DNA of 64,000 nt from Caccoplasma_A sp045587545 (GCA_045587545.1 JAZNCN010000021.1:1-64000), one strand, 5' to 3'; positions 15,430-25,367 are shown, counted from the first letter of the stretch. Program-made: numbers and translations. Notes: generated from the sequence alone by a model not told the origin.

Positions 15430-18237
15430 TCAATATTGCTCTTGCAAGTCGGCTTCGGCAGCCATAGAGCTCTCCCAAAATTCAAAATAATTTTCAAAGG
15501 TGTTACCCTGCATTAGCAAATTATAGTTTTCAGAACTTATCATTACCAAACGGACTCCTTCAGGTAACTGCATACCCTCTGGCGATTCTATTTTTTTACG
15601 ATATAGCAATAGCTCTCGCAAATTTGCAAATCCACTTATTCTTAACATTCCCACACCTCCGGTTGTTGTTATGGCAAGGTCAAAATCTTTTATATAGAAA
15701 TTTGTAAAATTGTATCGTGCAGCAAGGAATAGTATCTGATTGGCATCAATACTATCTGTCGCAAATACCATCAACATTTCATGTGGCGAATCTTTATCCC
15801 ATACAAATGGAGGCATTTCAATATCGCCTGCTATTGAATCGCCTACCGACTCTCCAATACCTAAACGCATTTTAAAAATATCTTGCTTCGCAGTTCCCGA
15901 TACAACCTTGCGTCCTTCTGCTACTCCCTTGAGCATTGATGTTGCCAATGGTGATACATCTTCCTCGGGATAAGTTTCAAGAAGTTTCTTTAATGCTGCT
16001 TTAAAGTTATCAATATCTCCTTCATTAACATATGCCAACGCATTCACCAACATAAATTTCGGCATAAGTTTTGACAACGGGTATTTTTGAACAAATTTGT
16101 CATATTGGGTATGAACTGAACCATTTTCTCCATTTATAAATGCCTCATAAACCTGAATATAAAGAGAATCTTGTTCTATATCCATTGTTCTTAGATTTGC
16201 CAAATAATTAGGATCCTTAAGAGCTTGTGCATATTTACTTTCGGGATATTCTTCTATAATTTTGCGACGATACTCTTCTGCTGTAAGATTGTCTTGAGCA
16301 ATCATATTCATCAGATATATATTATAGTATGTATCCAACATATATTCGTTGTCAGGGTATGTACTCATCAAACGTTCAAAAACAGCCATGGCTGCATCAA
16401 AATCTTCAAGGTCGTTTTTGAGTATTACTCCCATATTATATAGTCCGTCGATAATCAACTCGTCAGACATAGCAATATCTTCAGGTGTGCGAGGTAACTG
16501 TTGCAAATAGTATTGCGGATCTTTATTATCGGTTATGGGAGCATTTAAAGAATCGTTCATCGCCTCTACTTGGGCCAATGAATCGGCTAATGCTTCAGCC
16601 TCTTCCTCTGCACCGTAATCATACTCTTCAAAATCAGACATTGAAAAGGCGGCTTTATTTATACGACGCCAATCATCTTCCAATTTTCGTTTTCCCCATC
16701 TCTTTTGGAAATCAGCTTTTCCTGTTGTAACTGTTGCCTTATTATAGAAATACCAACTTGAACTTTTACCTCCAATTTGCATTGCAGGAGCTGTAGGTGC
16801 TGTAGCATTTCCTACTAATGACTCTCCAAAAGAGGCATTCATGGCTGCCTGATTTGCCATATATTCTTGTCGCGCCTGCTCCTCTGCCAATAATCTCTCC
16901 TGCTCTTTAACCTCCTCAATCTTCTTCTCTATTATTTTCATTATCTCCTCTTCAGGCAGAGATGCCACATATCTTAAACTATCCTGCATCTCAACTGTTG
17001 ATGAGTGAATAACAAGATCATCAAGGACCTCTGACCTCTTAACTAGTACTGAATAATTGGGATAGTCCTCTTTTACCAAAGGAACTCCCTCGGCATAACA
17101 TGGCTGAGCCTTGGTATATTTACGTTGAGCAAAATATATATTTCCGAGTGTTATCTGGTTTATAGCCTTTTCTATTCCATTACGAGTACTCTCTGAATTA
17201 GCCATTATATAGTAATCAACTGCTCGTGCGGTATCTCCTGCCGAAAGGTGTATATTTCCTATTGCATAGTATATTTGATCAAGATACTCTTTGTTTTTAG
17301 ATGCTCGTGTCATCTTTTTCAAACTCTTTATAACCTTGGCTGTATCCTGACCCGTCATAACCTCTGTCTTTTTTATATGAGCATTAAACTCTGTACGATA
17401 GTCAGGGTTCATTGATATTACCTTTGAATAGGTATCGTAAGCCAATTTATTTTCACCAGTAGCTTGATATAACTGTGCTAATGCAAAAGTTTGACGTATC
17501 TTTTGGGACTTGTCCTTTTGCGATTTTATTGATACCTTCAGATGTGGTATCGCCTCCTCATATTCCTCTTTATTCATATGGTATTGGGCTGTAGCCATAG
17601 CTAAAGCACCACTCAACTTTGAAGGTATTGAGTCAAGCGAAATTTTATGTTTTACATCTTCTGCCTCATACAGCCAGCCCAACTCGGTATAACAACGCAT
17701 AAGCCAAATTCGAGCCTCTTTTACAATTTCATCTAACCAACTAAAATGGCGTATTATATATGTAAATGTTGATGATGCCTCAAGAAACTCTCCTTGATAA
17801 AATTGTGATTTTGCTATCATCAGCCATGCATTGTGAATATATGGATTAAACTCCTCTCGGTTAAGGAATGCTCTATATTTAGGGTCAGAAGCCTTTTTGG
17901 GATCTCTTTTTGGTTTTTTCTTTATCGAGTGTAATTGTATAGCCTTTTTGCCTTTATCGATAGGCAGTTTAAAATCACCAGACGGCTTACTCTCCTTCTC
18001 GTTTGAATATGCACTTACAGGGTGTAGATGAACAATATCGGTAAAATCATCTTGGAAAGTTCCCTGCATACTCTTTAGCGACTCTTTATAAGCCTCGTTT
18101 CCATTAAAATAGACATTAAAACGTGTAGTAAGCCCATGGTAAAAACGTGTAGCCCTTGTATTCTTTTTTGTAGAACACGCAATCATCATCAATAGAGATA
18201 TTGATACTACTAATATTTTTACTACACTCTTTTTCAA
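15430..18237 (-). CDS. porW: TPR lipoprotein PorW/SprE, T9SS accessory factor
   Basis: The 935-residue lipoprotein has a lipobox ending at Cys21 (LLMMIAC), then a segment typical of PorW/SprE (ARGL-like RFYHGLTTRFNVYFNGNEAYKE). Helical TPR-like repeats cover about residues 130-420 and 590-730. A Glu/Gln-rich coiled stretch near 430-460 and an acidic Asp/Glu-rich part near 545-580 lie between. PorW (Porphyromonas) and SprE (Flavobacterium) are needed for T9SS function and gliding. The start codon is TTG at 18235-18237; no ATG lies early enough to keep the signal peptide. It ends 8 bases before porX. Confidence 0.9.
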   Translation of the reverse strand: MKKSVVKILVVSISLLMMIACSTKKNTRATRFYHGLTTRFNVYFNGNEAYKESLKSMQGTFQDDFTDIVHLHPVSAYSNEKESKPSGDFKLPIDKGKKAIQLHSIKKKPKRDPKKASDPKYRAFLNREEFNPYIHNAWLMIAKSQFYQGEFLEASSTFTYIIRHFSWLDEIVKEARIWLMRCYTELGWLYEAEDVKHKISLDSIPSKLSGALAMATAQYHMNKEEYEEAIPHLKVSIKSQKDKSQKIRQTFALAQLYQATGENKLAYDTYSKVISMNPDYRTEFNAHIKKTEVMTGQDTAKVIKSLKKMTRASKNKEYLDQIYYAIGNIHLSAGDTARAVDYYIMANSESTRNGIEKAINQITLGNIYFAQRKYTKAQPCYAEGVPLVKEDYPNYSVLVKRSEVLDDLVIHSSTVEMQDSLRYVASLPEEEIMKIIEKKIEEVKEQERLLAEEQARQEYMANQAAMNASFGESLVGNATAPTAPAMQIGGKSSSWYFYNKATVTTGKADFQKRWGKRKLEDDWRRINKAAFSMSDFEEYDYGAEEEAEALADSLAQVEAMNDSLNAPITDNKDPQYYLQQLPRTPEDIAMSDELIIDGLYNMGVILKNDLEDFDAAMAVFERLMSTYPDNEYMLDTYYNIYLMNMIAQDNLTAEEYRRKIIEEYPESKYAQALKDPNYLANLRTMDIEQDSLYIQVYEAFINGENGSVHTQYDKFVQKYPLSKLMPKFMLVNALAYVNEGDIDNFKAALKKLLETYPEEDVSPLATSMLKGVAEGRKVVSGTAKQDIFKMRLGIGESVGDSIAGDIEMPPFVWDKDSPHEMLMVFATDSIDANQILFLAARYNFTNFYIKDFDLAITTTGGVGMLRISGFANLRELLLYRKKIESPEGMQLPEGVRLVMISSENYNLLMQGNTFENYFEFWESSMAAEADLQEQY

Positions 18238-18268
18238 TTATATATCACTTTATTATAAAGTACGTCTT

Positions 18269-19096
18269 TTATAATGTTTTATTGTATCTTCTTTTCTTAA
18301 GAATTTGATACACAATCCTTGCAATCAGATATATTGATGCAAAGACAAATACTATTGTTGCTCCTGTAGGGATATTTATAAATGTTGATAAAACTAAACC
18401 TACCACACCCCCTAATACCGCAAGCAGAGATGAATATACAGATATTTTATTATAACTATGTGTATATATCTCAACGCTCATTTGTGGCAATGATAGGAAA
18501 GAGAGCAATAGCATAATACCTACAAGCCTAATAGATAATATTATACTCAACGATATGATTATTATTGCCAAATACTCCACACATCGCACATTCACCCCCT
18601 TGGTATAAGCAAAATCTCGGTCAAAAGCAGTATAAACTATCTTTTTATTATATATATAAAAGAGAGTTATAACAGATATAGCAAATATTGAATAAATAAT
18701 AAGTTCACCCCTTGTAACCGTTAATATATTACCAAAAAGAAAACTTGTTAAACCTGCATTGTAACTTGGAGTTATAAACACAAATATTATACCCAGCGCC
18801 ATACCCAATGCCCAAAAAACTGCAATAGCCGAGTCCTCTCTTACTTTTCCCCCTCTTGATATTAATTCAACGCCAAAAGCTGAAGCCAATGCGAATAACA
18901 AGGCTGTAATCATAGGAGATACACCTAAAAACATTCCTAATCCTAAACCTCCAAATGAACTATGTGTTATACCCCCTGTTATAAACAACATACGACGAGA
19001 AACTATGTATGTGCCTACAATGCCCGAGACTACAGCAATCAATAATATTGCCACAAATGCATTAATAAAAAAAGAATATTGAACTATATCCATCAT
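18269..19096 (-). CDS. znuB: Metal ABC transporter permease (ZnuB/MntB type)
   Basis: The 275-residue protein has about eight membrane helices and fits the ABC-3 permease family for zinc or manganese uptake. Family signs are GIVGTYIVSRRMLFITGGITHSSFGG near the N-terminus, SFGLGLG-like FLGVSP, and the later LLSFLSLPQMSVEIYTHSY. No ATPase or binding protein is beside it; the likely partners are encoded at 37153-38635. The metal is not shown by sequence, though the His-rich loop of the binding protein favours zinc. It follows the Cys/His membrane protein gene by 2 bases. Confidence 0.88.
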   Translation of the reverse strand: MMDIVQYSFFINAFVAILLIAVVSGIVGTYIVSRRMLFITGGITHSSFGGLGLGMFLGVSPMITALLFALASAFGVELISRGGKVREDSAIAVFWALGMALGIIFVFITPSYNAGLTSFLFGNILTVTRGELIIYSIFAISVITLFYIYNKKIVYTAFDRDFAYTKGVNVRCVEYLAIIIISLSIILSIRLVGIMLLLSFLSLPQMSVEIYTHSYNKISVYSSLLAVLGGVVGLVLSTFINIPTGATIVFVFASIYLIARIVYQILKKRRYNKTL

Positions 19097-19098
19097 CT

Positions 19099-19512
19099 CT
19101 ACCGTTGTATACGTCTTTCTGAAACAACCAATAAAACCTCATCTCTAATAGATAGTGGAAGTTCAATGCCTCTCAAACACAAACTGCGTACCCAACCGGC
19201 AACTTCATCGCTCTGCAATGTATAAAATACCTCTTCAAATGCCGATACTGCAATTTGGTCATACTCTTCACATGGCACTCCTTTATATGCATCTAATTCA
19301 TAATCGTCGTAATATTCAATCTTACTACTAACGCCTGTCAACAACGAATCCTTTTCGCATGTCTCGTGCATTCCACAACATTCGGAATCAACTTTCTTGG
19401 CCTTTGCCTCTTCCTCTTTTGTTCGCTTTCCTATTGTGGTATAGCGCGACACGAGGGCTGCTGTAATACCCAAAACAAGAATTGCTCCTATGATTATACA
19501 AACTGCTAACAT
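19099..19512 (-). CDS. Small membrane-anchored Cys/His-motif protein of unknown function
   Basis: The 137-residue protein has one N-terminal membrane helix (residues 1-20), a charged Lys/Glu linker (27-41), and a CCGxHxxC cluster with Cys45, Cys46, His49 and Cys52. A soluble C-terminal part follows (about 65-137). Similar short proteins occur in Bacteroidales, but I know no assigned function. The Cys/His cluster could bind a metal, and the next gene is a metal-import permease, so a role in metal handling is possible (inference). It overlaps aroA by 7 bases. Confidence 0.75.
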   Translation of the reverse strand: MLAVCIIIGAILVLGITAALVSRYTTIGKRTKEEEAKAKKVDSECCGMHETCEKDSLLTGVSSKIEYYDDYELDAYKGVPCEEYDQIAVSAFEEVFYTLQSDEVAGWVRSLCLRGIELPLSIRDEVLLVVSERRIQR

Positions 19513-20729
19513 TCTTCTACTATAAATCCTGCTTTAGATAAATCGGTCCAAAATGAGGGATACGATTTAGTTACAACCGTTGCATTGCATATCTCTAATC
19601 GGGGAAATATAAAAGATGCTAAAGAAAACGACATAGCCATACGATGGTCGTCGTAAGTGGCAATGCTTATATTCTCTTCGGGCAATACTTTTTCTCCATT
19701 CCACGAAAGAGCGCCCTCTTCTGATGCGTCCAAAACATATCCAAGTTTCTTCATCTCCTCAACAAGAGCCGCAATCCTGTCAGTCTCCTTTATTCTCAAC
19801 GACTGCAAGCCTGTTAATTTAAATGGTATATCTTTTAATGCTGCGGTTACAACTATTGTTTGCGCTAAATCGGGAGTATCTGTTAAATCTGCCTCATAGA
19901 GTTTACGAACAGCATTGCACTTTCTTAATGCAATATAGCCATCGTTATACTCTGTTGCAACGCCCAAAGGAGAGAAGAGCGATGCTACTTTTGAATCGCC
20001 CTGAATACTATCATTATCCAATCCTTCCAATATAATATCGGCATCATTTGAGAGAGCCACAAATCCATACCAATAAGATGCTGCCGACCAATCGGCTTCT
20101 ATCCGGTATGGAATGGGGTTATATCTTCCCGATGGCACAGTTATAACATTGTCTTTTACGGTAGCCGATACCCCATAACGAGCCATAAGGGCAAGAGTCA
20201 TTTTTATATAAGGGAAAGATATTATATCGCCTGTCAATATCAGTTTAAGACCATTCTCCATATATGGCGCAATCATAAGTAACGCTGATACATATTGAGA
20301 ACTTACTCCTCCGTTAAGCTCAATAACTCCTCCTTTTAATAGGCGTCCTCGTATCTTTAATGGCAAAAATCCCTCTCGCTCAACATACTCTATATCTGCT
20401 CCTATTTTGCGTAAAGCATCAACCAATACGGCTATGGGTCGTTGTTTCATACGTTCCGACCCTGTTAATATATGCTCGCCTGCAAGCATTGAAAGGTATG
20501 CTGTAGCAAAACGTGTGGCAGTACCTGCAGCTCCTGTGTCAATAACACTCTCTTTTGCAGATAAAGCTCTTTGCATCATCTCCGAGTCGTCACAAACAGC
20601 CACATTCTCAGGAGAGATTTTACTTTCGGCTAATTTATTAAGCAACAACACCCTATTGCTGATACTCTTTGAGTATGGCAAATTCATATCTCCTCGTATG
20701 CTAAGGGGTGCTGTAAGTTTTATATTCAT
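19506..20729 (-). CDS. aroA: 3-phosphoshikimate 1-carboxyvinyltransferase (EPSP synthase)
   Basis: AroA joins phosphoenolpyruvate to shikimate 3-phosphate in the sixth step of chorismate synthesis. The 407 residues are near the usual length. Visible motifs are PYSKSISNRVLLL near residue 18, the GAAGTATRF active-site stretch near 82-90, RMKQRPI, and the C-terminal LRIKETDRIAAL and YDDHRMAMSF. It belongs to the long minus-strand run, 9 bases after the DUF4831 gene. The pathway gene aroQ is elsewhere in the window at 43260. Confidence 0.97.
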   Translation of the reverse strand: MNIKLTAPLSIRGDMNLPYSKSISNRVLLLNKLAESKISPENVAVCDDSEMMQRALSAKESVIDTGAAGTATRFATAYLSMLAGEHILTGSERMKQRPIAVLVDALRKIGADIEYVEREGFLPLKIRGRLLKGGVIELNGGVSSQYVSALLMIAPYMENGLKLILTGDIISFPYIKMTLALMARYGVSATVKDNVITVPSGRYNPIPYRIEADWSAASYWYGFVALSNDADIILEGLDNDSIQGDSKVASLFSPLGVATEYNDGYIALRKCNAVRKLYEADLTDTPDLAQTIVVTAALKDIPFKLTGLQSLRIKETDRIAALVEEMKKLGYVLDASEEGALSWNGEKVLPEENISIATYDDHRMAMSFSLASFIFPRLEICNATVVTKSYPSFWTDLSKAGFIVEEC

Positions 20730-20738
20730 ATTAATCTA

Positions 20739-21821
20739 TTATTTAACAATAGTGTTTTGTCCAACCTCCTTTATTGCTCCGGTATTGGGGTGCAATATCA
20801 AATATGCGGGTTGCTTTTTATCAACAAACAATTTGGGAGCCAAACCAAATTTTATACCAAATTGTGTTAATTGGACTCTCTTTTCATCAAGAGTTTTACC
20901 TTGATATTTTAACGACATTAATGCTTCGCCCGGAATATTATATATAATAGAGTTTTCGGGTAAAACTATCGGATTACCTTTAGCATCTAATGGAGCTGTA
21001 GCTCTGACCACATTGCTTAACGATATATAAATAGGCTCTCCACTTAAATTATCAGCTCCAACCAATCCCTCTATCTCTGATATACGTGCAACAACTACAT
21101 CTTCACACTCCCCTTGAGGAATCCATCTAACACGTACACTTTTTTTCTGAGTAGTTGTTGTTCCTGTAAACATTACAGAGAGACGATTTTCTTGTTCGTC
21201 AAGTTGTTGTAACATAAGTTTAAGAGCTTCACCATCAAACTTCTGGTCAGATTCTCCTGTAATTATATCGGTACGGCTCTCCCTTATCCTATAAATCTGT
21301 TTTGCAGCCAACTCAGCCATACGAATATTAGAGCCTGACAACAACATCTCCTCTGTAAATGCCAACGAATATGTATTATCTTCAAGAGGTGATTTTTGTA
21401 CTTTCACAACATTCTCCTCTTTTAGCTCTTCATCAAATTGAGGTTCAGCATTAACAGCCATTAAAATGCCCTCTTCATTAACATAGATATATGGCGACTC
21501 GGCACTCTTCAATTGAATAGCATAATATATATCTTTATCAGGGAGACTTGATACTGTAGCCGAAATACTTACTACCTCCCATTTATTAGAGTTCTCTGAA
21601 ACTTTTGCCGGTACTCCAAGATATTTTTGAGAATAATTGGCATACGGCCCTGCCGTTTTTTGAGTCTGCTTTAACTCAATATCAATATCTATTACCGTTT
21701 TTGGCAAAATATACGATACTGTATAATCATTGAATTTACCTGCCATCTGCTTCCCGCTTTCAGATGAATAAGTTGCGATAGAAGAGATTAATAAAATTGT
21801 TGCTATAGCTATACGTTTCAT
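20739..21821 (-). CDS. DUF4831 family periplasmic or outer-membrane-associated protein
   Basis: The 360-residue protein has an N-terminal signal sequence (1-19). It then matches DUF4831: VSYILPKTVIDIDIELKQT, and AGPYANYSQKYLGV near residues 57-70. The remainder is mostly beta-rich with a conserved PEDQKFDGEALKLM-like helical piece near the middle. The function is unknown. It lies between nnr and aroA with short gaps, a position that gives no clear hint. Confidence 0.85.
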   Translation of the reverse strand: MKRIAIATILLISSIATYSSESGKQMAGKFNDYTVSYILPKTVIDIDIELKQTQKTAGPYANYSQKYLGVPAKVSENSNKWEVVSISATVSSLPDKDIYYAIQLKSAESPYIYVNEEGILMAVNAEPQFDEELKEENVVKVQKSPLEDNTYSLAFTEEMLLSGSNIRMAELAAKQIYRIRESRTDIITGESDQKFDGEALKLMLQQLDEQENRLSVMFTGTTTTQKKSVRVRWIPQGECEDVVVARISEIEGLVGADNLSGEPIYISLSNVVRATAPLDAKGNPIVLPENSIIYNIPGEALMSLKYQGKTLDEKRVQLTQFGIKFGLAPKLFVDKKQPAYLILHPNTGAIKEVGQNTIVK

Positions 21822-21823
21822 AA

Positions 21824-23347
21824 TTATCTCATATTATTGTAGGAATGTAACTTTTTAAATGCTCTTCCCAAGTTTTTAATAATATCTGTTGCCAATAGAG
21901 ACTCTTGCGATTCCTCTTCAAGAGCTAAATCTCCTGCCATTCCATGCAAGAATACTCCAAGAACTGCAGCATCTGATGGAGCATAGTTTTGAGCTATCAA
22001 ACCAGAAATTATTCCGGTTAATACATCGCCACTACCGGCGGTTGCCATACCCGGATTTCCGGTGCTGTTAAAGCATATCTCACCTGTTGGTTTTATGACT
22101 GCAGTGTTGGCTCCTTTCAAAACAATTGTTATTTCATGCTCAACAGCAACCTGTTTAGCTTTAAGTAGTCGCTGATACATAGTTTCGCTTGCCCCAAACA
22201 GACGATCAAACTCATATTTATGTGGAGTTATAACCGAGAATTGCGGAACTTTTGCAAACATTCCTTTTGTTTCGGCTATAATATTCAAGGCATCTGCATC
22301 TATAACCAATGGCACATTAGCTTTGTTTAAAAGATAGTTAAGAGCCTCTACCGTATCGCGATGACGCCCCAATCCCGGACCAATTGCCACAACATTATGC
22401 CATTTTGATAACGAACAATTTGTAACCCTGTTCATATTTGAGTCGGCAATAAACATAGCCTCAGGAACCGCAGTTTGCAAAATCTCTTCGCCACAAGCTG
22501 CCGTATGAACGCTTACCAAACCTGCTCCCGAACGTAAAGCCGCCTTTGAAGCCATTACTGCAGCTCCCATCATACCTGTTGCTCCAGCAACAAGTAACAT
22601 GTGCCCATATTGGCGTTTATCGGCATATTTATCTCGTCGTTTTAATAGTTTTACAGCATCTTCGGGCTCAATGTAGTATAGCGGAGTCTCCTTCTCCTCT
22701 ATTATTTCGGGAGATATTCCAATATCGGCAATTCGCCACTCCCCTACATATTGAGCATTCTCCTCAAGCATAAATGCAAGTTTGGGGTATTGAAACGAAA
22801 CTGTAATATTTGCCTTAACAACCCCTCTATAATCGTTTTTTGAGTTATCCTCTGCAAACAAACCCGAAGGCATGTCAATAGAGAGAACCGATGCTCCCGA
22901 TTCATTGATATATTGTGCCAAAGAGACATATCCTCCAACCAAAGGGCGATTAAGCCCTACACCAAACAATCCGTCAACTATCAGAGTATTTGATGTTATT
23001 TCAGGAGGAATAAAAGTTAATATAACCTCTTCGGCTTTAATCTCCCTCTCTTTTAAAAGGTCAAAGTTTTTTTGACAATTTACAGATGCAGAGCGTGTAG
23101 GATTAAAGAAATATACCGATACCGCATAACCCTCATCTGATAACATTCTGGCAACAGCCATTGCATCGCCACCGTTATTACCCGGACCTGCAAAAACAAC
23201 CACCGGAGTATTACGGCGCCAACGCGAAATTATCTCGTATGTAACTGCCGAAGCGGCACGTTCCATAAGGTCATAATAGCTTATCGACTCCTTATCTACC
23301 GTATATTCGTCTAACTCTTTATTATCTTTTGCGCTGAATATCTTCAT
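21824..23347 (-). CDS. nnr: Bifunctional NAD(P)H-hydrate epimerase / ADP-dependent dehydratase
   Basis: This enzyme repairs damaged NADH and NADPH hydrates. The N-terminal YjeF_N domain (about 1-215) is the epimerase, with VFAGPGNNGGDAMAVAR near 49-65 and DGLFGVGLNRPL. The C-terminal ribokinase-like domain (about 225-500) is the dehydratase, with the NPGMATAGSGDVLTGIISG catalytic motif. At 507 residues the fusion is full length. It is the first gene of the long minus-strand run. A possible -7 element TATCTTTA lies at 23384-23391, but its -33 partner is unclear. Confidence 0.96.
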   Translation of the reverse strand: MKIFSAKDNKELDEYTVDKESISYYDLMERAASAVTYEIISRWRRNTPVVVFAGPGNNGGDAMAVARMLSDEGYAVSVYFFNPTRSASVNCQKNFDLLKEREIKAEEVILTFIPPEITSNTLIVDGLFGVGLNRPLVGGYVSLAQYINESGASVLSIDMPSGLFAEDNSKNDYRGVVKANITVSFQYPKLAFMLEENAQYVGEWRIADIGISPEIIEEKETPLYYIEPEDAVKLLKRRDKYADKRQYGHMLLVAGATGMMGAAVMASKAALRSGAGLVSVHTAACGEEILQTAVPEAMFIADSNMNRVTNCSLSKWHNVVAIGPGLGRHRDTVEALNYLLNKANVPLVIDADALNIIAETKGMFAKVPQFSVITPHKYEFDRLFGASETMYQRLLKAKQVAVEHEITIVLKGANTAVIKPTGEICFNSTGNPGMATAGSGDVLTGIISGLIAQNYAPSDAAVLGVFLHGMAGDLALEEESQESLLATDIIKNLGRAFKKLHSYNNMR

Positions 23348-23477
23348 ATTAACGTTTTTATCAAAACAACATTCCTGCAGGTGTAAAGATAATTTTTTTT
23401 ATCAGTATAAAAAAATAATTTATAAAGTTGTTTCTATTTTTAAGAATTTATTCAAAATCAAAAAGGGGGAACATTTT

Positions 23478-23509
23478 TTTGGAGGTATCGTTTCATTAGA
23501 TTATCTTCG
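23478..23509 (+). promoter_or_regulatory. adk-obgE promoter
   Basis: TTTG (23478-23481) is followed after 20 bases by TATCTTCG (23502-23509). The predicted leader is about 100 bases; I see no strong structure in it. Confidence 0.65.
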
Positions 23510-23614
23510 CAGAGTAAATTGCCGTAGTTTGTTTTATTAGGTAACAATATGGCATTTGCCTATTGATTATAGCAATATATAAAATTTGAAAAACAACATA
23601 AAACTCAAAAGAAA

Positions 23615-24196
23615 ATGGAAAAGATGCTTAACATCGTTATCTTTGGCGCACCCGGTTCAGGCAAAGGAACTCAAAGCGAGAATTTAATAGAAAAATATGG
23701 TCTTGCTCATATCTCAACCGGTGATGTTTTAAGAGCTGAAATTAAAGCCGGTACTGAACTCGGAAAAGTTGCCGATAGTTTCATTTCAAAAGGGCAGTTG
23801 CTTCCCGACGAACTGATAATTGACATTCTTGCCGATACTCTTGATAAAAAAGAGAAGACCAAAGGTGTTATATTTGACGGATTCCCACGTACCATTCCAC
23901 AAGCCGAAGCCCTTAAAAAGATGTTGGCAGAGAGAGGCATGGAGATATCAATTGTTATAGGATTGGAAGTTGCTGAAGAGGAGCTAATTGACCGTCTTCT
24001 AAAACGCGGACAGGCAAGTGGACGTAGCGATGATAACATTGATACCATAAAGAGCCGTTTGGTAGTTTACAATAACCAGACAAACCCTTTGAAAGAGTTT
24101 TATATAAAAGAGAAACTTTACGCAGGAATTAAGGGAGAAGGAACAATTGACGGCATTTTTGCCGACATCAAAAAGGCTATTGCCCTATTAGACTAA
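23615..24196 (+). CDS. adk: Adenylate kinase
   Basis: Adk balances ATP, ADP and AMP in the cytoplasm. The P-loop GAPGSGKGTQ is at residues 11-20, HISTGDVLRAE and FDGFPRTIPQAE contact AMP, and RLLKRGQASGRSDDN begins the lid. The 193 residues correspond to the short-lid form without a zinc lid. The ATG at 23615 gives three residues more than the internal ATG at 23624; either could be used. obgE follows after 22 bases. Confidence 0.97.
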   Translation: MEKMLNIVIFGAPGSGKGTQSENLIEKYGLAHISTGDVLRAEIKAGTELGKVADSFISKGQLLPDELIIDILADTLDKKEKTKGVIFDGFPRTIPQAEALKKMLAERGMEISIVIGLEVAEEELIDRLLKRGQASGRSDDNIDTIKSRLVVYNNQTNPLKEFYIKEKLYAGIKGEGTIDGIFADIKKAIALLD

Positions 24197-24218
24197 CCAA
24201 CTAAGATAATCTGGATTT

Positions 24219-25367
24219 ATGGCGGAATCGAATTTCGTAGATTACGTTAAGATATATTGTCGCTCGGGACGAGGAGGTGCAGGTTCGGCTCATCTTCGTC
24301 GCGAGAAGTTTGTGGCAAAAGGCGGACCCGACGGAGGCGACGGCGGACGTGGCGGTCATATAATTTTACGTGCAAACCGAAACTATTGGACACTGCTTCA
24401 CCTTAAATACTCTCGCCACGTTTTTGCAGGCAACGGAGAGAGCGGAAGCAAAGCTCGCAGTTTTGGTAAGGACGGAGAGGACAAGGTTATTGAAGTGCCC
24501 TGCGGAACAGTCGTGTTTGACGCAGATACAGGCAAATATCTTTGCGAAGTTACCGACGACGGAGAGGAGAAGATACTTCTTAAAGGTGGTCGCGGAGGAT
24601 TGGGCAACTGGCACTTTAGAACTGCTACAAACCAAACCCCACGCTTTGCACAACCGGGAGAAGATGCTCAAGAGCTAACCATTATTCTTGAGTTAAAACT
24701 TCTTGCCGATGTAGGTTTGGTTGGTTTCCCAAATGCAGGAAAATCGACTCTGTTGAGTGCCGTATCGGCAGCAAAACCTAAGATTGCCGACTATCCTTTT
24801 ACAACTCTTGAACCGAACTTGGGTATTGTTTCGTGTAGCGACAGCCGTTCGTTTATAATGGCAGACATTCCCGGTATTATTGAGGGCGCAGGCGAAGGCA
24901 AAGGATTGGGATTGAGATTTTTGCGACATATTGAGCGCAACTCTCTCCTACTCTTTATGATACCTGCCGACGCAAAAGACATTGCCAAGGAGTATGAAAT
25001 TTTGCTTAAAGAGTTAGAGACCTTTAACCCCGAACTTTTGGATAAAGGGCGAGTTATTGCAGTTACCAAATGCGATATGCTTGACGATGAGCTTACCGAA
25101 GCAATTAAAGCAGAACTTCCGAAAGATATTCCTTCGGTTATGATTTCGTCCGTTACAGGACAGAACATAAATGAACTTAAAAATATTTTGTGGGATATTC
25201 TTAATAGCGAAGAGAACCGCATAACAACCATTACACACCGCAACCTCGATGTTAATCGTAAACGTAACGAAGAGGACGATTATGATTTGGAACTTGACCA
25301 ATTTGCCTCAGATGATGACGAAGAGGAGGTTGACGGTTTCTACTACGAAGAGGATTGGGAAGAGTAG
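24219..25367 (+). CDS. obgE: GTPase ObgE/CgtA
   Basis: Obg is an essential ribosome-associated GTPase involved in 50S maturation and stress control. The glycine-rich Obg fold covers residues 1-158 (for example GGDGGRGGHI). The G domain follows, with Walker A GFPNAGKST near 167-175, the switch TLEPNLG, DIPGIIEGA, and TKCD (guanine specificity). The C-terminal tail is strongly acidic (DDDEEEVDGFYYEEDWEE), as in many Bacteroidetes versions. It is the second gene of adk-obgE. Confidence 0.97.
   Translation: MAESNFVDYVKIYCRSGRGGAGSAHLRREKFVAKGGPDGGDGGRGGHIILRANRNYWTLLHLKYSRHVFAGNGESGSKARSFGKDGEDKVIEVPCGTVVFDADTGKYLCEVTDDGEEKILLKGGRGGLGNWHFRTATNQTPRFAQPGEDAQELTIILELKLLADVGLVGFPNAGKSTLLSAVSAAKPKIADYPFTTLEPNLGIVSCSDSRSFIMADIPGIIEGAGEGKGLGLRFLRHIERNSLLLFMIPADAKDIAKEYEILLKELETFNPELLDKGRVIAVTKCDMLDDELTEAIKAELPKDIPSVMISSVTGQNINELKNILWDILNSEENRITTITHRNLDVNRKRNEEDDYDLELDQFASDDDEEEVDGFYYEEDWEE

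Noticed and set aside
24791..25243. 150-codon minus-strand frame inside obgE
   Set aside because: obgE is certain, and the antisense product is a Ser-rich shadow.
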